Counted from the stretch's first letter, positions 47,784 through 59,231 are shown. The stretch is DNA of 64,000 nt from Crotophaga sulcirostris (GCA_013397455.1 VYZB01000214.1:846788-910787); one strand, 5' to 3'. Translations and numbers: made by a program. Notes: generated by a model from the sequence alone, not told the origin.

Positions 47784-48223
47784 TTTACAAGGGAAAACAG
47801 TTCTTTTAAAGAAATGGCATTACAATTGACTGAAACTAATAGCAAACTCGCATTAAATTAATTGGGTTGTTTGGCAACAATATCAGGAAAAAAAATGAAA
47901 CATCAAAATACTTCTGCTTTGACATTTTCAAGTAAAAAAATGCTGACATTTCATTTGGTAACAAAGCTCTGTCTCAAAAGATAACCATAGTTAATAATTA
48001 AGAAGGGTGAAACAAAAATAATCAAGCACTGCCTTCTGAGACAAATGAAATATTTCCCTGACCCAAAAAGTGCCTTAGAAAAATATATATGAATTTACAG
48101 TTTTCTTTGTGGAAACAAAGTAATTTAAGATAAACCCAGAATTAATCTTATCTTGGGAAAAGGGTTATCCCATGAAATGAAAAGTCAGCTATTTGAACTG
48201 TCCTTGTCTCCAACATTTGATAT
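47784..48223. other. AT-rich unique stretch
   Basis: About 440 bases, A-rich, including an ATATATAT run near 48083. No gene or repeat family was recognised. Confidence 0.5.
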
Positions 48224-48710
48224 AATCATAGAGTCATTGAATGGTTTGGGTTGGAAGAAACCTCAAAGCCCACCCACTGTCAACCCCCTGCCATGGGCAG
48301 GGACCCCTCCCACTGGGTCAGGGGGCTCAGAGCCCCATCCAACCTGGCCTTGAACACCTCCAGGGATGGGGCAGCCACCACTGCTCTGGGAAACCTGGGC
48401 CAGGGCCTCCCCACCCTCACAGCAAAACATTTCTCCCCAAGATCTCATCTCAATCTCCCCTCTTTCTGATGAAAACCATTCCCCTCTTCCTGTCCCTGCA
48501 CTCCCTGATCAAGAGCCCCTCCCCAGCTTTCCTGGGGCCCCTTTCAGTACTGGAGGCTGCTCTAAGATCTCCCTGGAGCCTTCTTATGTCCAGGCTGGAC
48601 AACCCCAACTCTCTCGGCCTGTCCTCGTACAGGAGGTGCTCCAGCCCTTGGATCATCTCCATGGACTCCTCTGGACCCGCTCCAACAGATGCCTGTCCTT
48701 CCTGTGCTCT
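48224..48710 (-). mobile_element. CR1 LINE fragment, group A, ~490 bp
   Basis: AATCATAGAGTCATTGAATGG opens the copy, and GTCCTTCCTGTGCTCT closes it at the 5' side. The region between reads continuously with the 34345-34862 copy. The minus frame gives EDRPRELGLSSLDIRRLQGD, a degraded ORF2 end. Confidence 0.97.
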
Positions 48711-48854
48711 CTGGGGTTGCTTCTGCTGATAACATTTTGATAAGCTACAAATTGGTAGAAAGCAAATAAACAAGGCAGGGATGGACTCAGCTGACACAAA
48801 CCCATATGAGAAGCCAACCAGAACCTCGTCAAGCACCAGATGGAGACAGGAGAT

Positions 48855-48926
48855 GTGGTTTTGATCACCCCGATCCAGTGGAACGTCTCCCTGCCCATGG
48901 CAGGTGTTTGGAACTGGGTGGGCTTT
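48855..48926 (+). mobile_element. very short CR1 fragment
   Basis: About 70 bases matching the group A 3' region: GTTTTGATCACCCCGATCC, CTCCCTGCCCATGGCAGG and GGAACTGGGTGGGCTTT. It lies 145 bases from the minus-strand copy and lacks the tail. It may be an internal remnant of an older insertion. Confidence 0.8.
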
Positions 48927-51371
48927 TTGGTTTTGTATTTGAGACAATGGCACAGGGGCCCAAATCACATTGTGCACGGGAGGCAGCAGGTGGCAAGAGG
49001 AGACCTTTAGTGCGAGTGTTCATTGGATAAAAACTGCCTGGTTTTGGCTGACTGCTGCTCCTGAGGCTGAAGCAGGAGCTAAATCAGGGGGCAGGGACAC
49101 GACGGGACAGACAGACGGATGAGACCTCCTGCCACCTCCCCCAGGACTGCTGGCAGAACCATTATCATTGTGGCAAATTAGGGATGAGGTGGAGGAGCTC
49201 CACAGTGATCGGTGATGCTTCCTGCAAGACCAGACTTCCAGGTCATCTTGCCTACCTTGGTGCTGGCAGTTCATTGTCATGCTAACAGCATGAAAGCCCT
49301 GAATCTCACTCTTTCAATTTATAATCCTTTACTACCCACTGTCGAAAATACCCCAGGCCAGTTTCAATTCCTTCCACCTGCTCCCCATTTCAAGCTCCGC
49401 CTGGAAAATCCTGGACAAAACCCAGCCCGAGGGATGAGTCCCATCCTTTTGTCTGTGCTGGGGCAAACTGGGTGTTCCTCTTGGTGTCAGCACTGGGTGG
49501 GCTCTTCAGTTACAGGAGATGCCAGCTGATATCCAAATCTGTGACATGTTTATGCGTGTACAGAGTGCTGCCCCGCACACACTATGGAGGGATTGTACTC
49601 CACCCCCCCAGACTGGGAAAACTGATGAGGGTGCAGTGAATAGGGGGTCTCCTGGGGCCAATTAGCAGAGATTTGGGCAGCATCCAGACACTGCTGGGGC
49701 ATCCCTGTAAAGGCTCTGCCCTGAATTTACAACCTGCTCCCCTTAACGCCTTGTTCACTTACGAACAGGCGTGCACACAGCAGACGCAGAGGGACTTTGA
49801 TCCAGAACAGATTTTTGTTTATCCAGCAGGGCTCGGGCACCAGTGGTGGCACCTTGCGTGCGCCTTTGCATCCAAATATATTCCAAGCTGTAAAGCAGCT
49901 CCAGCGTTGTGGTTGGAATGCAAAAAAAGTGTCGCAGCTGCCTTCGGGACACAGACCGGGCACTACCCATGCCTGCTGCAATAACCTTGTCACCTGGAGA
50001 GCCGTGTGCCAGCGCTGTCACCAACCACATCCCCTCCCTGGGATGCATTTTACATTTCTTTTCCTCTGCAAACAAATGCAGGGAGCGATGATGAAGGTTA
50101 AATAGCTCTCTCGCTGCGATTATGGCTCTGCAGCAGGGTGAAGGGGAGTCTGCCAGGGGCTCTGCTGAGTTCCACATCCCTGCAAAGGTACCACAATGGA
50201 GAGTAATTGGGTACCTGCCTTCCTTCTCCGCAAAGAAGGGGATGATCTCACATGAAATCTGGTCAATTGTAAACAACATGCTGGAAGGCTGCCTCCTGTA
50301 AAAGCTAGTCTTGTCCCAAGTACTGCCCAAAACTTCCCTGGAAAACCAGACAAACTTTTCCCCTCTCTGCTTTTCCACTTGCAGTGATGCTCAGGTGCTT
50401 CTGGCAACTCCGCAGCAGAAAGCATTTTCCTACAGAAGCATGGTGTGTTTTTATGAGGCCAAGAGGGAAACATTTTAGCCATGGCTAAGAGCTTGCTGTC
50501 TAGACACATATTTGACCGAAAAAGGGACACTTTTAACATAACCCCTAACACAGCTTACAGAGCATTGAGTATAACTCTTCAAAGATCCTTTAAAGCACCG
50601 AGCCCCAGAAGCCTTTCTGCCCACAGCAAACTTCAGTGTCAAGTATGCAGACTTCAGGGATGTCTCCAGATCTTGCCCTCAGCCCAGAAACTCCCTGCCC
50701 ACCCCCACCACCCCTCCCAGTCCTTCTGGACCAGCATGAATTAAGGGCTGGATATGGAGACTGAAGTTAACAGAAATCCCAACTTCAAGCAGCTTCCAAC
50801 CCAGGGTGCGCGTGGACAGTCCAACAGAAGGAATGTCTGATCTTCCATGCCATGAGCAGGGCAAACACCATGCACACCAGAGGACAGCGCTTTCCAGGGA
50901 GCAGACAAAGATTGACAGTTTACTTGCAGCAGACTAAAGCATATTCTGTTGAAGCGTAGAAGCCTCCTGGAATCATCCACTTTGGCTGTTCAAAGGCATC
51001 CTCACCGCTGTACATCTCCTTTTGATTGATGCTTGCATGAGTTTCATGTGATGTGGCAGCACTTTATCAACTGGAGGACCCTGCACAGATAAATAGCTCA
51101 GCCTTGCCGAAGTAAAGATATCAACCAGTGACAAGTACTTCTTTCATTAAGGACAAAGCAGCTGATGTGGTTTCAATTGTCCTGCTCTACCCCATCATTA
51201 GTCAGCTGCAAGAAAATGGCTCACCAGTCTGGATGTGGGCGCAGGTAACACAGGAGCTGTCAGCTGGCAGACAGACACACTGGGAGCAGAGGTTTAGAGC
51301 TGCCAGACAGGTCTGAGGTTTCCTTGTCTCATCAATCTGACCTGGTCACGGACACAGGACATGGCTGTTGT
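48927..51371. other. 2.4-kb unique stretch
   Basis: No coding exon was recognised; a 207-codon minus frame (49755-50378) has no family features. The part at 49740-50260 has raised CpG (CTCTCGCTGCGATTATGG, TTGCGTGCGCC) and could be a regulatory element. A C-run lies near 49602-49609. Confidence 0.45.
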
Positions 51372-51580
51372 GGCAGAGGTCCAGAAAAAAAAAGCCAGCA
51401 GGATGCTGGGCTGCATACACATGGGCAACTCCAGCAGAGATAAGGAAGTCATTATGCCACTCTATTCAATGCTTGTCAGGCCACACCTGGAGCGTTGTGT
51501 TCAGTTTTGGTCCCCACTATACAGAAGAAAGGGTTGGTTATACATGGTTAGGAATCATTACAATTCTGTGATGGTTATTG
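51372..51580 (+). mobile_element. CR1 reverse-transcriptase fragment
   Basis: The plus frame from 51361 reads VAEVQKKKASRMLGCIHMGN, then VIMPLYSMLVRPHLERCVQF and WSPLYRRK, the C-terminal region of CR1 ORF2. After 51530 CR1 homology stops except for a possible degenerate 3' end GGAATCATTACAATTCTGTG. Most of the 3' part is deleted. Confidence 0.9.
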
Positions 51581-53591
51581 CTCACAGGTTCCTGACCCCA
51601 ACTTCAGCATCCCAGGTTTTCTCATCTGGGAGTTGCTCTGCAGCTGGGTTTATAACCTTGACAGATATCTCCTCTGCAGAATTGTCCCAGTGCTGATACT
51701 ACTACTACCAAACTTAACGTAAATGCTATCAGGAAGGCAAAGATTAAAGTGAGCATTGCTGTCAGATGTGAAGGTGCCAAGTCTTTCCTCCTGCCTTAGC
51801 AGCAGCAGTTTCATGGCCCAAAAAATAAACAGAAGTCCTCTCTGGGGTGGGTACCTTGGGTGGCTCTTGCAGCAGAGGACATGCAAAGCTGGGGCAGAGC
51901 AATAACCAGGTCTCTGTGCTATTACAGGACCAGTTTAAGAGATGAGGTGATGCCATCACTAGGCTTTCATTAAGTGTCCTCAAAAAAGCTATTACCCAGC
52001 CTGAATCACTGGGAGATGCACTGGAAAGGGATGGTATGTCCTGGACATGCAGCAGAGCAGCCCAACAAGGGGAAGAGAGTCAGACACCAGAAGGATACAT
52101 GGAAACATCTCCAGTATGGCTGAAAAAGCTTGTTCAGCCCAGTTACTGCTCCCTGTAACAGAAACTCTAGCTGGCTCGAGCTGCTGGAAGTTTTTCACCC
52201 TGGCTCCTTCAGCATCTCTCCAGCTCCTGGGATGCAAGAGGTCTGAGCTTCTACAGATTGATTAAACAGGCATTATTAACATTTGTCATCTTTGTGCTTC
52301 AGATCATGGTGTTAGAGACCACACGCAGAGCAGAGGCTGCAGTCCAAACACAAAGCTAATGCAGAACTAAGAATTACTCCAATAAATAGCACAAAAAATT
52401 AAAAGAAGTGTTAGAGAACAGATTTCTATCCAAAACGATAACGGGACCTAACTTCAGAGGTCTGTAAAATATTTCAGCTGCAACAATTTCACTTGAAAAA
52501 GACCTGAAGGAATTACTTCACTTTTCACCAAGACATCAAAATTAGTGGTGAGACTGAAACGACTGCTTCCCTTTCCAGCAGCAGAAGTGCCATCGCCTGA
52601 AGGAAAGCAGCATCCCAAAGGGCAGCAGCATCCTGAAGGGCCTCCTTGGCTCAGCACACCCTTTACAGCTGCTTTATTGGGGAGCAGCTAAGGCCTGTGC
52701 TAACGTTAATGACCCCCTTGGAAGCTGCCAGCTTGGGAAAGGAATGACACCAGCGCTTTGGGCCGAAGCCAAGCAGAGAAACACATGTCCTGGGCAGGCT
52801 CATGGAGTGAAGTGGATGTCCCAGGAGCCCCTGGCAGGCGGCTGGGGCTCCCGGTCCCCCCGGCGGGCTCTGGCTTGCCAGAAGGAGCATGAGAGCCCCG
52901 GAGAGGCTCTTGCAGCCCCAGCCCCAGGCGCTGGCACTAATGAAGCTGCCTGGCCCTCATTCCCTTTCTCTTTTCTTTTCCCAGGTTGGAGCACCCCATC
53001 CCACCAGAATGGGCTTGAAAGAACAAGATACTTCCTTTGTACCGGGAAACAAATGATGATTAATGTGTTAGTTGTAATTAATCTGCGATGACAGATTAGC
53101 AGAGCAGTGGCAGTGTCTTTTGCTGCTGCAGGAGCCAGTGCTGATAGGACATCTGGTGAGAGGGGACACCAAATTCAATTTGCTCCTCATTTGCATACAT
53201 ATGACAACCATCTGTGCTAATAGCACTGCAATGTCTCTATTAGGCTCTCTTCTAGTGTGCTGGCTCACCTAGACTCCAATTAGGCCTTTAAGCAAGAAAG
53301 CTTAAAGCATAAATATTTGCAGAGGGGAAGGGGCGGCTCAGCAAGGCGCTGCGTGCTGCCTTTCCCTCCCTGCTGAAGGCTGAATCCTCTCCAGCGCCTG
53401 AGCCGAGATGCTCTGCTGCCGTTTAGCACCTGGTAAAGAGATGCTCAGCACAATCGCCAAACTCCACAAGCCCCAGCCCCACGTTATCCAAAAATGCCTT
53501 AAGCCATGCAAGAAAATCCTGAAGAGCTGCAGAGGCTGAATGAATACGAGGCTTGCAATGGAGGAGAAGCCTTGACCAGCAAGGGTGCATG
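51581..53591. other. 2-kb unique stretch
   Basis: No exon was recognised. A pyrimidine tract ending in CAG (TCTTTTCTTTTCCCAG, to 52984) looks like a splice acceptor, but no supported frame follows. The AT-rich block at 53030-53310 is listed separately. Confidence 0.45.
53030..53310. promoter_or_regulatory. candidate conserved non-coding element
   Basis: TAATTAAT (53075-53082), GACAGATTAGCAGAG near 53090, an octamer ATTTGCAT (53189-53196), GCTAATAGC near 53217 and CCAATTAGGCC near 53276 lie in 280 bases. It sits immediately upstream of the solo LTR at 53592. The motif make-up is the most enhancer-like of any block here. Confidence 0.33.
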
Positions 53592-54014
53592 TGATGCAGT
53601 GAAATGTTACAGCTAAGAACAATGGAGATAATGATAGAAAGGAGGAAGACAGAGGAAAGCATAAGGTGGCAACAACTGGAAGAAGAGATGGGGAGGTTGA
53701 CGCTAAACCTGTAGCCCGGGGAATGGGGAGACATTGTGTAAACTGGATAAGATAAGAAGAGTAAGAAATGAAAAGAACAAGGTTGAGAAAGACTGCTCAA
53801 CCTGGATTTCCCTGATTTCCCTGGACTAATTGTAATAACTTGTCCTCTTTTCAATAATGTAATGAATATGTATAGATGTGCTCTTTAAATACCAAGCTCG
53901 TCAAGGAATCGGCGCGCAGGGCTTTTTGGAATTATCCAACCTGTGCCCGACATCACAATAAACACACCTGCTTTATAACTCTCTGTGAGGTGTAGAGTTT
54001 GTTTCCGTACGTCA
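53592..54014 (+). mobile_element. solo LTR of an endogenous retrovirus
   Basis: The 423-base element starts TGATGCAGTG and ends GTACGTCA, the TG...CA ends of LTRs. It is flanked by CATG on both sides (53588-53591 and 54015-54018), a likely 4-bp target-site duplication. It has a TATA-like TTTAAATA (53884-53891) and a polyadenylation signal AATAAA (53957-53962) in plus orientation. No gag, pol or env sequence adjoins it, so it is a recombined solo LTR. The family is not named. Confidence 0.8.
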
Positions 54015-54484
54015 CATGTCTGCTCTGCCTTTTCACCCAAACTGGGGAGCTCTGGGGCTTGTAAGCATGAGTGCTATCCCCAGGCATGGAAGCAAGCCTG
54101 TCTGCAGGCATGAAAAAGAGGGACTGCACGGGAGGCTGCTCCTGCAAAGGCTGTGCCCTGCCTGGGTTTCACCCAACACCGCCGTCACCGGTTGCTGTCA
54201 GTGTGGCTGTGCGCATGCGGTGTGCGCATACATCTGGCTGGCGCTGCGAGTGTGCCATGGGCACTTATTCTTGTACATACCTTTCAAAAAATAGCAGTCC
54301 CAGGCTCCCCTGAAAGTTAATTAGGGAAATGGTTAATTAATCAGCTGGCTCACCTACCCTGTTCTTCCCAGCAAGGTGATTTCTGCAATCTTGAGTTGGT
54401 TTCTTGTTTTCCAGCTCTAATACCTCAACACCTACAGACCATTCAGTGAGCTGAGAGCACCAAAGAGGACCAGGTAGGAGGAAG
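54015..54484. other. unique stretch with a small CpG cluster
   Basis: About 470 bases. CpG pairs cluster at 54175-54255 (CACCGCCGTCACCGG, GTGCGCATGCGG). AGTTAATTAGGG and GGTTAATTAATCAGC follow near 54318. This may be a continuation of the regulatory-looking DNA interrupted by the LTR. Confidence 0.35.
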
Positions 54485-55012
54485 GATGTTGAGTCCTGTG
54501 TGCAGTTCTGGGCCCCTCAGCTTGAGAACGATGTCAAGAGTGTGTCCAGGGTAATGGAATGTGTCCAGAGGAGAGCAACGAAGATGGGGAAGGGTTTGGA
54601 GCACAAGCCCTGTGAGGAGCAACTGAGGGAGCTGGGGCTGTTTAGCCTGGAGAAGAGGAGGCTCAGGGGAGACCTTATTGCTCTCTACAACTGCCTAAAA
54701 GGAGGTTGTAGTCAGGCAGGCGTTGGTCTCTTCTCTCAGGGGAACAGTGACAGAACTAGAGGACATGGTCTCAGGCTTTGTCAGGGAAAGTTTAGGCTTG
54801 ATATTAGGAAAAAATTCTTCCCTGAAAGGGTGATTGGCCATTGGAATGCGCTGCCCAGGGAGGTGGTGGAGTCCCCGTCCCTGGAGGTGTTTAAGGGGAG
54901 GTTGGATGAGGCACTCAGTGCCATGGTTTAGATGATGGGTTGGTGTTGGGTTATAGGTTGGACTCGATGATCTCAGAGGTACTTTCCAACCTTGTGATAC
55001 TGTGATACTGCG
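54485..55012 (+). mobile_element. CR1 LINE fragment, group B, 143-codon open ORF2 end
   Basis: It starts at GATGTTGAGTCCTGTGTGC. The frame from 54500 to 54931 is uninterrupted to the natural stop: [38 protein letters not shown] and [20 protein letters not shown]. It ends in ATACTGTG units. It keeps the longest intact piece of CR1 coding sequence in the window. Confidence 0.97.
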
Positions 55013-55404
55013 CAGGAGCCCCCTTTAACTACACCCAGGGACACAGTGGTGCCAGCAGCCAACCCAGAGCAGAGCTACTGCTCCAGGCACTGTGTAGGTC
55101 CCTTCAATAACCCTTCAAGGTGCCTTTCAAAATTGAAAAGCACCCATGGAGTGTGGATTAGCAGCCACTTCTGCAGCTGCCCAAACTGGTACCGTCACGT
55201 GGTTCAGTGCTGCAAGGAGAGATTTTTCCACAACCCAACCAGGAATCAAGCTCAAATCCTCCATCCCAAGCCAGTTCTCAGTGTGGCACTGTGCTACCCC
55301 TGCCATGGTGACACTATTCCAAGTCCCAGTACAGGTTCACAAACCATCACCTAAAGTATATATGTGTCAGCTCAGAAACTGTCACCCACACTCAGACTGC
55401 AGTG
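55013..55404. other. unique non-coding stretch
   Basis: About 390 bases between two CR1 copies. Nothing recognisable. Confidence 0.5.
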
Positions 55405-56119
55405 TCATAGAATCACAGAATCATTAAGGTTGGGAAAGACTTCTAAGCTCCTCCAGTTCAATCATCAGTCCAACACCACTGTGCCCACGATACTGTGTCC
55501 CAAAGTGCCATGGTCCCACAATTTTTGGACCCCTCCAGGGATGGAGACACCTCCACTGCCCTGGGCAGCCTCTGCCAGTGCTTCACCGCTCTCTCAGTAA
55601 TGAAATTGTTCCTAATATCCAACCTAAACCTCCCCTGGCACAACTTGAGGCCATTTCTTCTTATCCCATCCCTTGTTACTTGGGAGCAGAGCCCAGCACC
55701 CACCTCACCACAACCTCCTTTCCAGGAGCTGCGGAGAGCGATGAGGGCTCCCCTCAGCCTCCTCTTCTCCAGGCTGAACAGCCCCAGGTCCCTCAGCTGC
55801 TCCCAGAACCCCTGTTCTCCAGACCCTTCCCCAGCTCCATTCCCTTCTCTGGATGCGCTCCAGCCCCTCAAGAGCTTTCTTGTCCTGAGGGGCCCAAAGC
55901 TGAACCCAGGATTCCAGGTGCAGCCTCACCAGCACCGAGTGCAGGGGGACGATCCCTGCCCTGCTCCTGCTGGCCACACCATGGCTGATCCAAGCCAGGA
56001 TGCTGTTGGCCTTCTTGATCCCCTGGGCCACTGCTGGCTCATGTTTAGCCACTGTTTACCAGCACCCCCAGGGCCTTTTCCGCTGGGCAGCTTTCCAGCC
56101 ACACTTCCCCAGAGCTGTG
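55405..56119 (-). mobile_element. CR1 LINE fragment, group C, ~715 bp
   Basis: The left end TCATAGAATCACAGAATCATT is the 3' tail. Minus frames give [60 protein letters not shown] and AKHEPAVAQGIKKANS in CR1 order, with one frame change. Homology continues into AGCACCCCCAGGGCC and CAGCTTTCCAGCCACAC before ending. The plus-strand 257-codon frame is an antisense shadow. Confidence 0.96.
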
Positions 56120-56122
56120 CTT

Positions 56123-56174
56123 TTTCCCTGTCTCTGTGCTGTTTCCTCTGTGTTTCCCTGTCTCTGTGCTGTTT
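56123..56174. repeat. two-copy tandem duplication, period 30
   Basis: A 22-base unit starting TTTCCCTGTCTCTGTGCTG is repeated exactly at 56123-56144 and 56153-56174. It begins just past the 5' end of the CR1 copy and is a simple slippage-type duplication. Confidence 0.85.
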
Positions 56175-57907
56175 TCCCCCATTGCCATTTCTAATCTCTG
56201 CAGCACAACCTTTGCAAGAGAGTTTTCACTGCCAAGCCCAGGAAAACCATCCAGGTATTGTTCCTTGATCAGGAGGACGTGTCCATCACAGGGCACTGGA
56301 TGGGCAGCTACTTTTCTTGCCCAGAGGGCACGTTTGGCATCTGCCCAGCATTGTCTTTAGCACTGAATCATTTTCACTTAGATTGTTTTTTGGTTTCAGT
56401 TTGGAGAGGATGGGGGTGGTTGGGGTTTTCTTTTGCATGATGAGAAAACCCATTTCCCTTATAAATTTGAATGAGTTTAAGGTTAAAGGGCAATCCATTA
56501 ATCCATCCCCACCCATGCTTTCACCAGGCCCCAGTGGCTGTGCAGGTCATTTGAATTCTGCCTCTGCTTTGTCTCCTGCTCTGGGATGTCAGGCTGAGAT
56601 GGGGATCAGCCTGCAGCCCTCTCTGCCTGGACACTGCGAAACCATCCTGGCAGGTCACAGCTGAAAAGTTAATCTGTTAATCACCCTGGGTGAGAACACG
56701 AAGGGCTTTGTAGGACTAGCTAGGCTTAATTAACCAAATGCAGTGCGATCTACAGACTCTCATTTGACATGTGAATCTGCAGTTTAAAACTGTTACTTAC
56801 TTCTGACATCCAGCAGGGACATAGGGACTCTCCCCTGCTTGCACTCACACACTCATCTCTGCAGGAATGGCTGGACATTTTAATAAGAGCCTTTTTGCAA
56901 AACCGTTCTGCCCATGGAATTGTTTGATAGCTGCAAGCAATGCCAAGCAATCCACCCGTGGTGAAGCACGAGGAGCAGTGGCCAGCTGAGGTGGGGCAGG
57001 GCTGCAGGCTGGACTTTGCCAACTAATGCTGTGCCCTAAACGTCACCCTTTATCCCTGTACAGGGCTCACGGAGCCAGGGAGATCTGTGCTACCACAAGC
57101 TCACTCGTTCAGGAGGCAGGAAAAGGAGCCTTTTGTGTTCACCACTCCTGGGAGCTGAGATCTTCAAACATATTTAATTGTGATAGCAATTAGGTACTGA
57201 AATACTTCCTCCCTGTGCACAAGCGGTTCGGCTGCCAGAGGGGGTCAGCAGTGCAGGGGCTCTGCATGGAGCCTCATCCTCCAGTGTGATGGGACTGGCA
57301 GGGCTTGAACCTGCAAAACTGATCATCAAACCAGCTGCTGGGTGAGTCAACAAGGCTGCTCCAGCTCACATGGCCCCATTCTTCCATCAGCTACCAGGCT
57401 GCCTGGCAAGGATTTGTGTTGGTGGGTTTAAGCCAGGGAAAGCAGCTCCCTGACTTTCCAAAGCCTGGTTCTGCCCTATCCTGAAACCACAGAGCCAGGT
57501 TTGGGTGCCCTGTCTCACCCAGGGGTCCTGCAGCTCTGGGTCAGCTCTCCTCTGCACCTCGTGGAGCAGAGCGGAGGGGGAGACCAACAGGTGCCTTTGC
57601 AGCAAATGCTCAGAATTATCATGGATTTTAGCGATGTCTGGCACTACCTGGCTCCCCTCAACAAGCAAGGGCTGCCAGGGGACCCGTGTGCTGCCACCAC
57701 CAGTGCCCCCCAGCATAGATCCCTTTCCAGAAACACTCTGTGGAACACAGTAGTCAGGGCAGTGCTAAGCACCCCCTGCAGCCTCACAGATCCCAGAACA
57801 GAAGAACAGGCACTGACAAAAAGGGTGAAGGAGTGTGCCCTGCAGGACCAGTCCCACAATGTCTTCCTGGAGAGCCCTCCCCAGGGCTTCCCTGGCTCAG
57901 CTGCTTT
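56175..57907. other. 1.7-kb unique stretch
   Basis: No exon was recognised. The part at 56655-56770 holds AAGTTAATCTGTTAATCACC and GCTTAATTAACC and may be regulatory. A tRNA-like piece lies at 57290-57360, listed separately. A 173-codon frame at 57501-58022 runs into CR1 and has no family features. Confidence 0.45.
57290..57360 (-). repeat. tRNA-like fragment with intact T-arm and B box
   Basis: On the minus strand GCAGG-TTCAAGC-CCTGC (57315-57299) folds as a perfect 5-bp T-arm with a 7-base loop. The B box GGTTCAAGCCC fits GGTTCRANNCC at every fixed position. Upstream TGACTCACCCAGCAGC is a poor A box, and CTGG...TCAG gives a 4-bp anticodon-like stem with an 8-base loop. No acceptor stem pairs, so it is not a tRNA gene; an old SINE fossil is more likely. 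Confidence 0.4.
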
Positions 57908-58166
57908 TCATAGAATCACAGAATGGTTTGGGTTGGAAGAGACCTTAAAGCCCACCCATTTTCAACACCCCTGCCATGGGCAGGGACACCTCCCACTGGA
58001 CCAGGGTGCTCCAGCCCTCTGATCACCTTCATGGCCTCCTATTGACTCACTTCAACAGGTCCACGTCCTTCCTGTGCTGAGGAGTCCAGAACTGAACACA
58101 GAGCTCCAGGTGAGGTCACATGAGAGCAGAAGAGAAGGGCAGAATCCCCTTCCTCAACCTGCTGGT
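57908..58166 (-). mobile_element. CR1 LINE fragment, group A, internally deleted
   Basis: CATAGAATCACAGAATGG opens the copy. After CCACTGGACCAGGG it jumps to TGCTCCAGCCCTCTGATC, which in the 34345 copy lies about 320 bases further upstream in the element. It ends near CAACCTGCTGG. The two deletion ends share GCTCCA, suggesting a microhomology-mediated deletion. Confidence 0.95.
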
Positions 58167-59231
58167 TACCTCCTGTCTCTTTTAGGAGATATCAGCTCTC
58201 CTACTGCAAAACACCATTTGACACCAAACCGTAACGCAAAACCAAGCAGAAACTCATTCAGAGGCTTCTCTGTGAGTTCAGGTGTGCCGGGCTGTTACAG
58301 TAACAGTTATGTTCACTCTGAGGGAAACTCCTACTGTGTTTTAAAGAAAACCATTTCCCACCTCTGCTCCATCCAGCACAGGGGTGTGCAAAGCTGGCGT
58401 TAGCAGCTGCTCCTCTGTGCACACATAGCACGAACATGCTGCATGATTGTAAGGCACAGGGAACAAAGGAAATAAAACTCAAAACCTTTACCAACATAAC
58501 AGGGAGACACCGTAATTGTTTTAAACCAGCTATTAAATAAGGCCAGAACCTTAGAATACAGCAGCACTTTGGAGAGTCCAAAGAGAATCAAATGAAAAAA
58601 TATGTAATCAAATTTCCAAACCACCTTAACTCTGCCTTGCAGTAATACCAAGCGTGATACAATGATGACTGAGGCATATTCATCCCTGTGGTGATTGAAG
58701 GGTTAAATATTATTTGCCTTTGAGCCTGCTTAAGCCATGAAGATTTTATCCTGATAGCAAAAAACCTTGTCCTCCACTGGTACATCCACAGTTTTCACAT
58801 TCCCATTTTTTTTTAACGAATGATTAAGCAAAAGTTTTATATTTTGCCTTTGGAAATAAAAAAGGTTCAAGTTTAGAGGAGAAAAACTTCCACTACATGA
58901 TTTTACATCAAAAAAATTTCCCCAGCATACTGCTGTGTAGAAAGGCCGACGGTGCGTCAAGCTAAAACCAATGGCAGAGTTTCCTGACCTGACAGTGTGA
59001 GTGTTACTTGATTTATATTTTGGGCCCCCTTTTTTTTTTCTATTATTGATCCAGATCATTAACTACAAGAACATTAATTAACAGCATCATCCTGTAACTC
59101 AAAGATGTCCAAATAGTGTAGCCTGTTCAGCTCGTGTAAATTAGTTCACATGAGGTCTGAATAACTCTTAGAAAAAGATTAATATCCAGGCTCAAGGACC
59201 AGAAGTGAGGGAGAAGCTGTCACATCCACTG
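58167..59231. other. AT-rich unique stretch
   Basis: About 1.1 kb. T-runs lie near 58806-58815 and 59030-59039. The part at 58680-59200 holds TTAATTAA (59074-59081) and ATCATTAAC and may be a conserved element. No exon or transposon was recognised. Confidence 0.45.

Noticed and set aside
49755..50378. 207-codon minus-strand frame
   Set aside because: There is no recognisable domain or splice context and other frames overlap it. It lies in DNA with raised CpG.
52969..52984. Pyrimidine tract plus CAG resembling a splice acceptor
   Set aside because: No supported coding sequence or donor site follows, and such tracts are common by chance.
1447..53196. Four POU octamers (1447, 3400, 37777, 53189) as an enrichment
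   Set aside because: About two are expected by chance on both strands in 64 kb, so four is not significant. They count only as part of local motif clusters.
55495..56268. 257-codon plus-strand frame
   Set aside because: It lies antisense to the minus-strand CR1 copy at 55405-56119. CR1 antisense strands are often open, as seen repeatedly here.
57299..57315. Functional tRNA gene
   Set aside because: The T-arm is perfect but there is no acceptor stem and no normal anticodon loop or D-arm.
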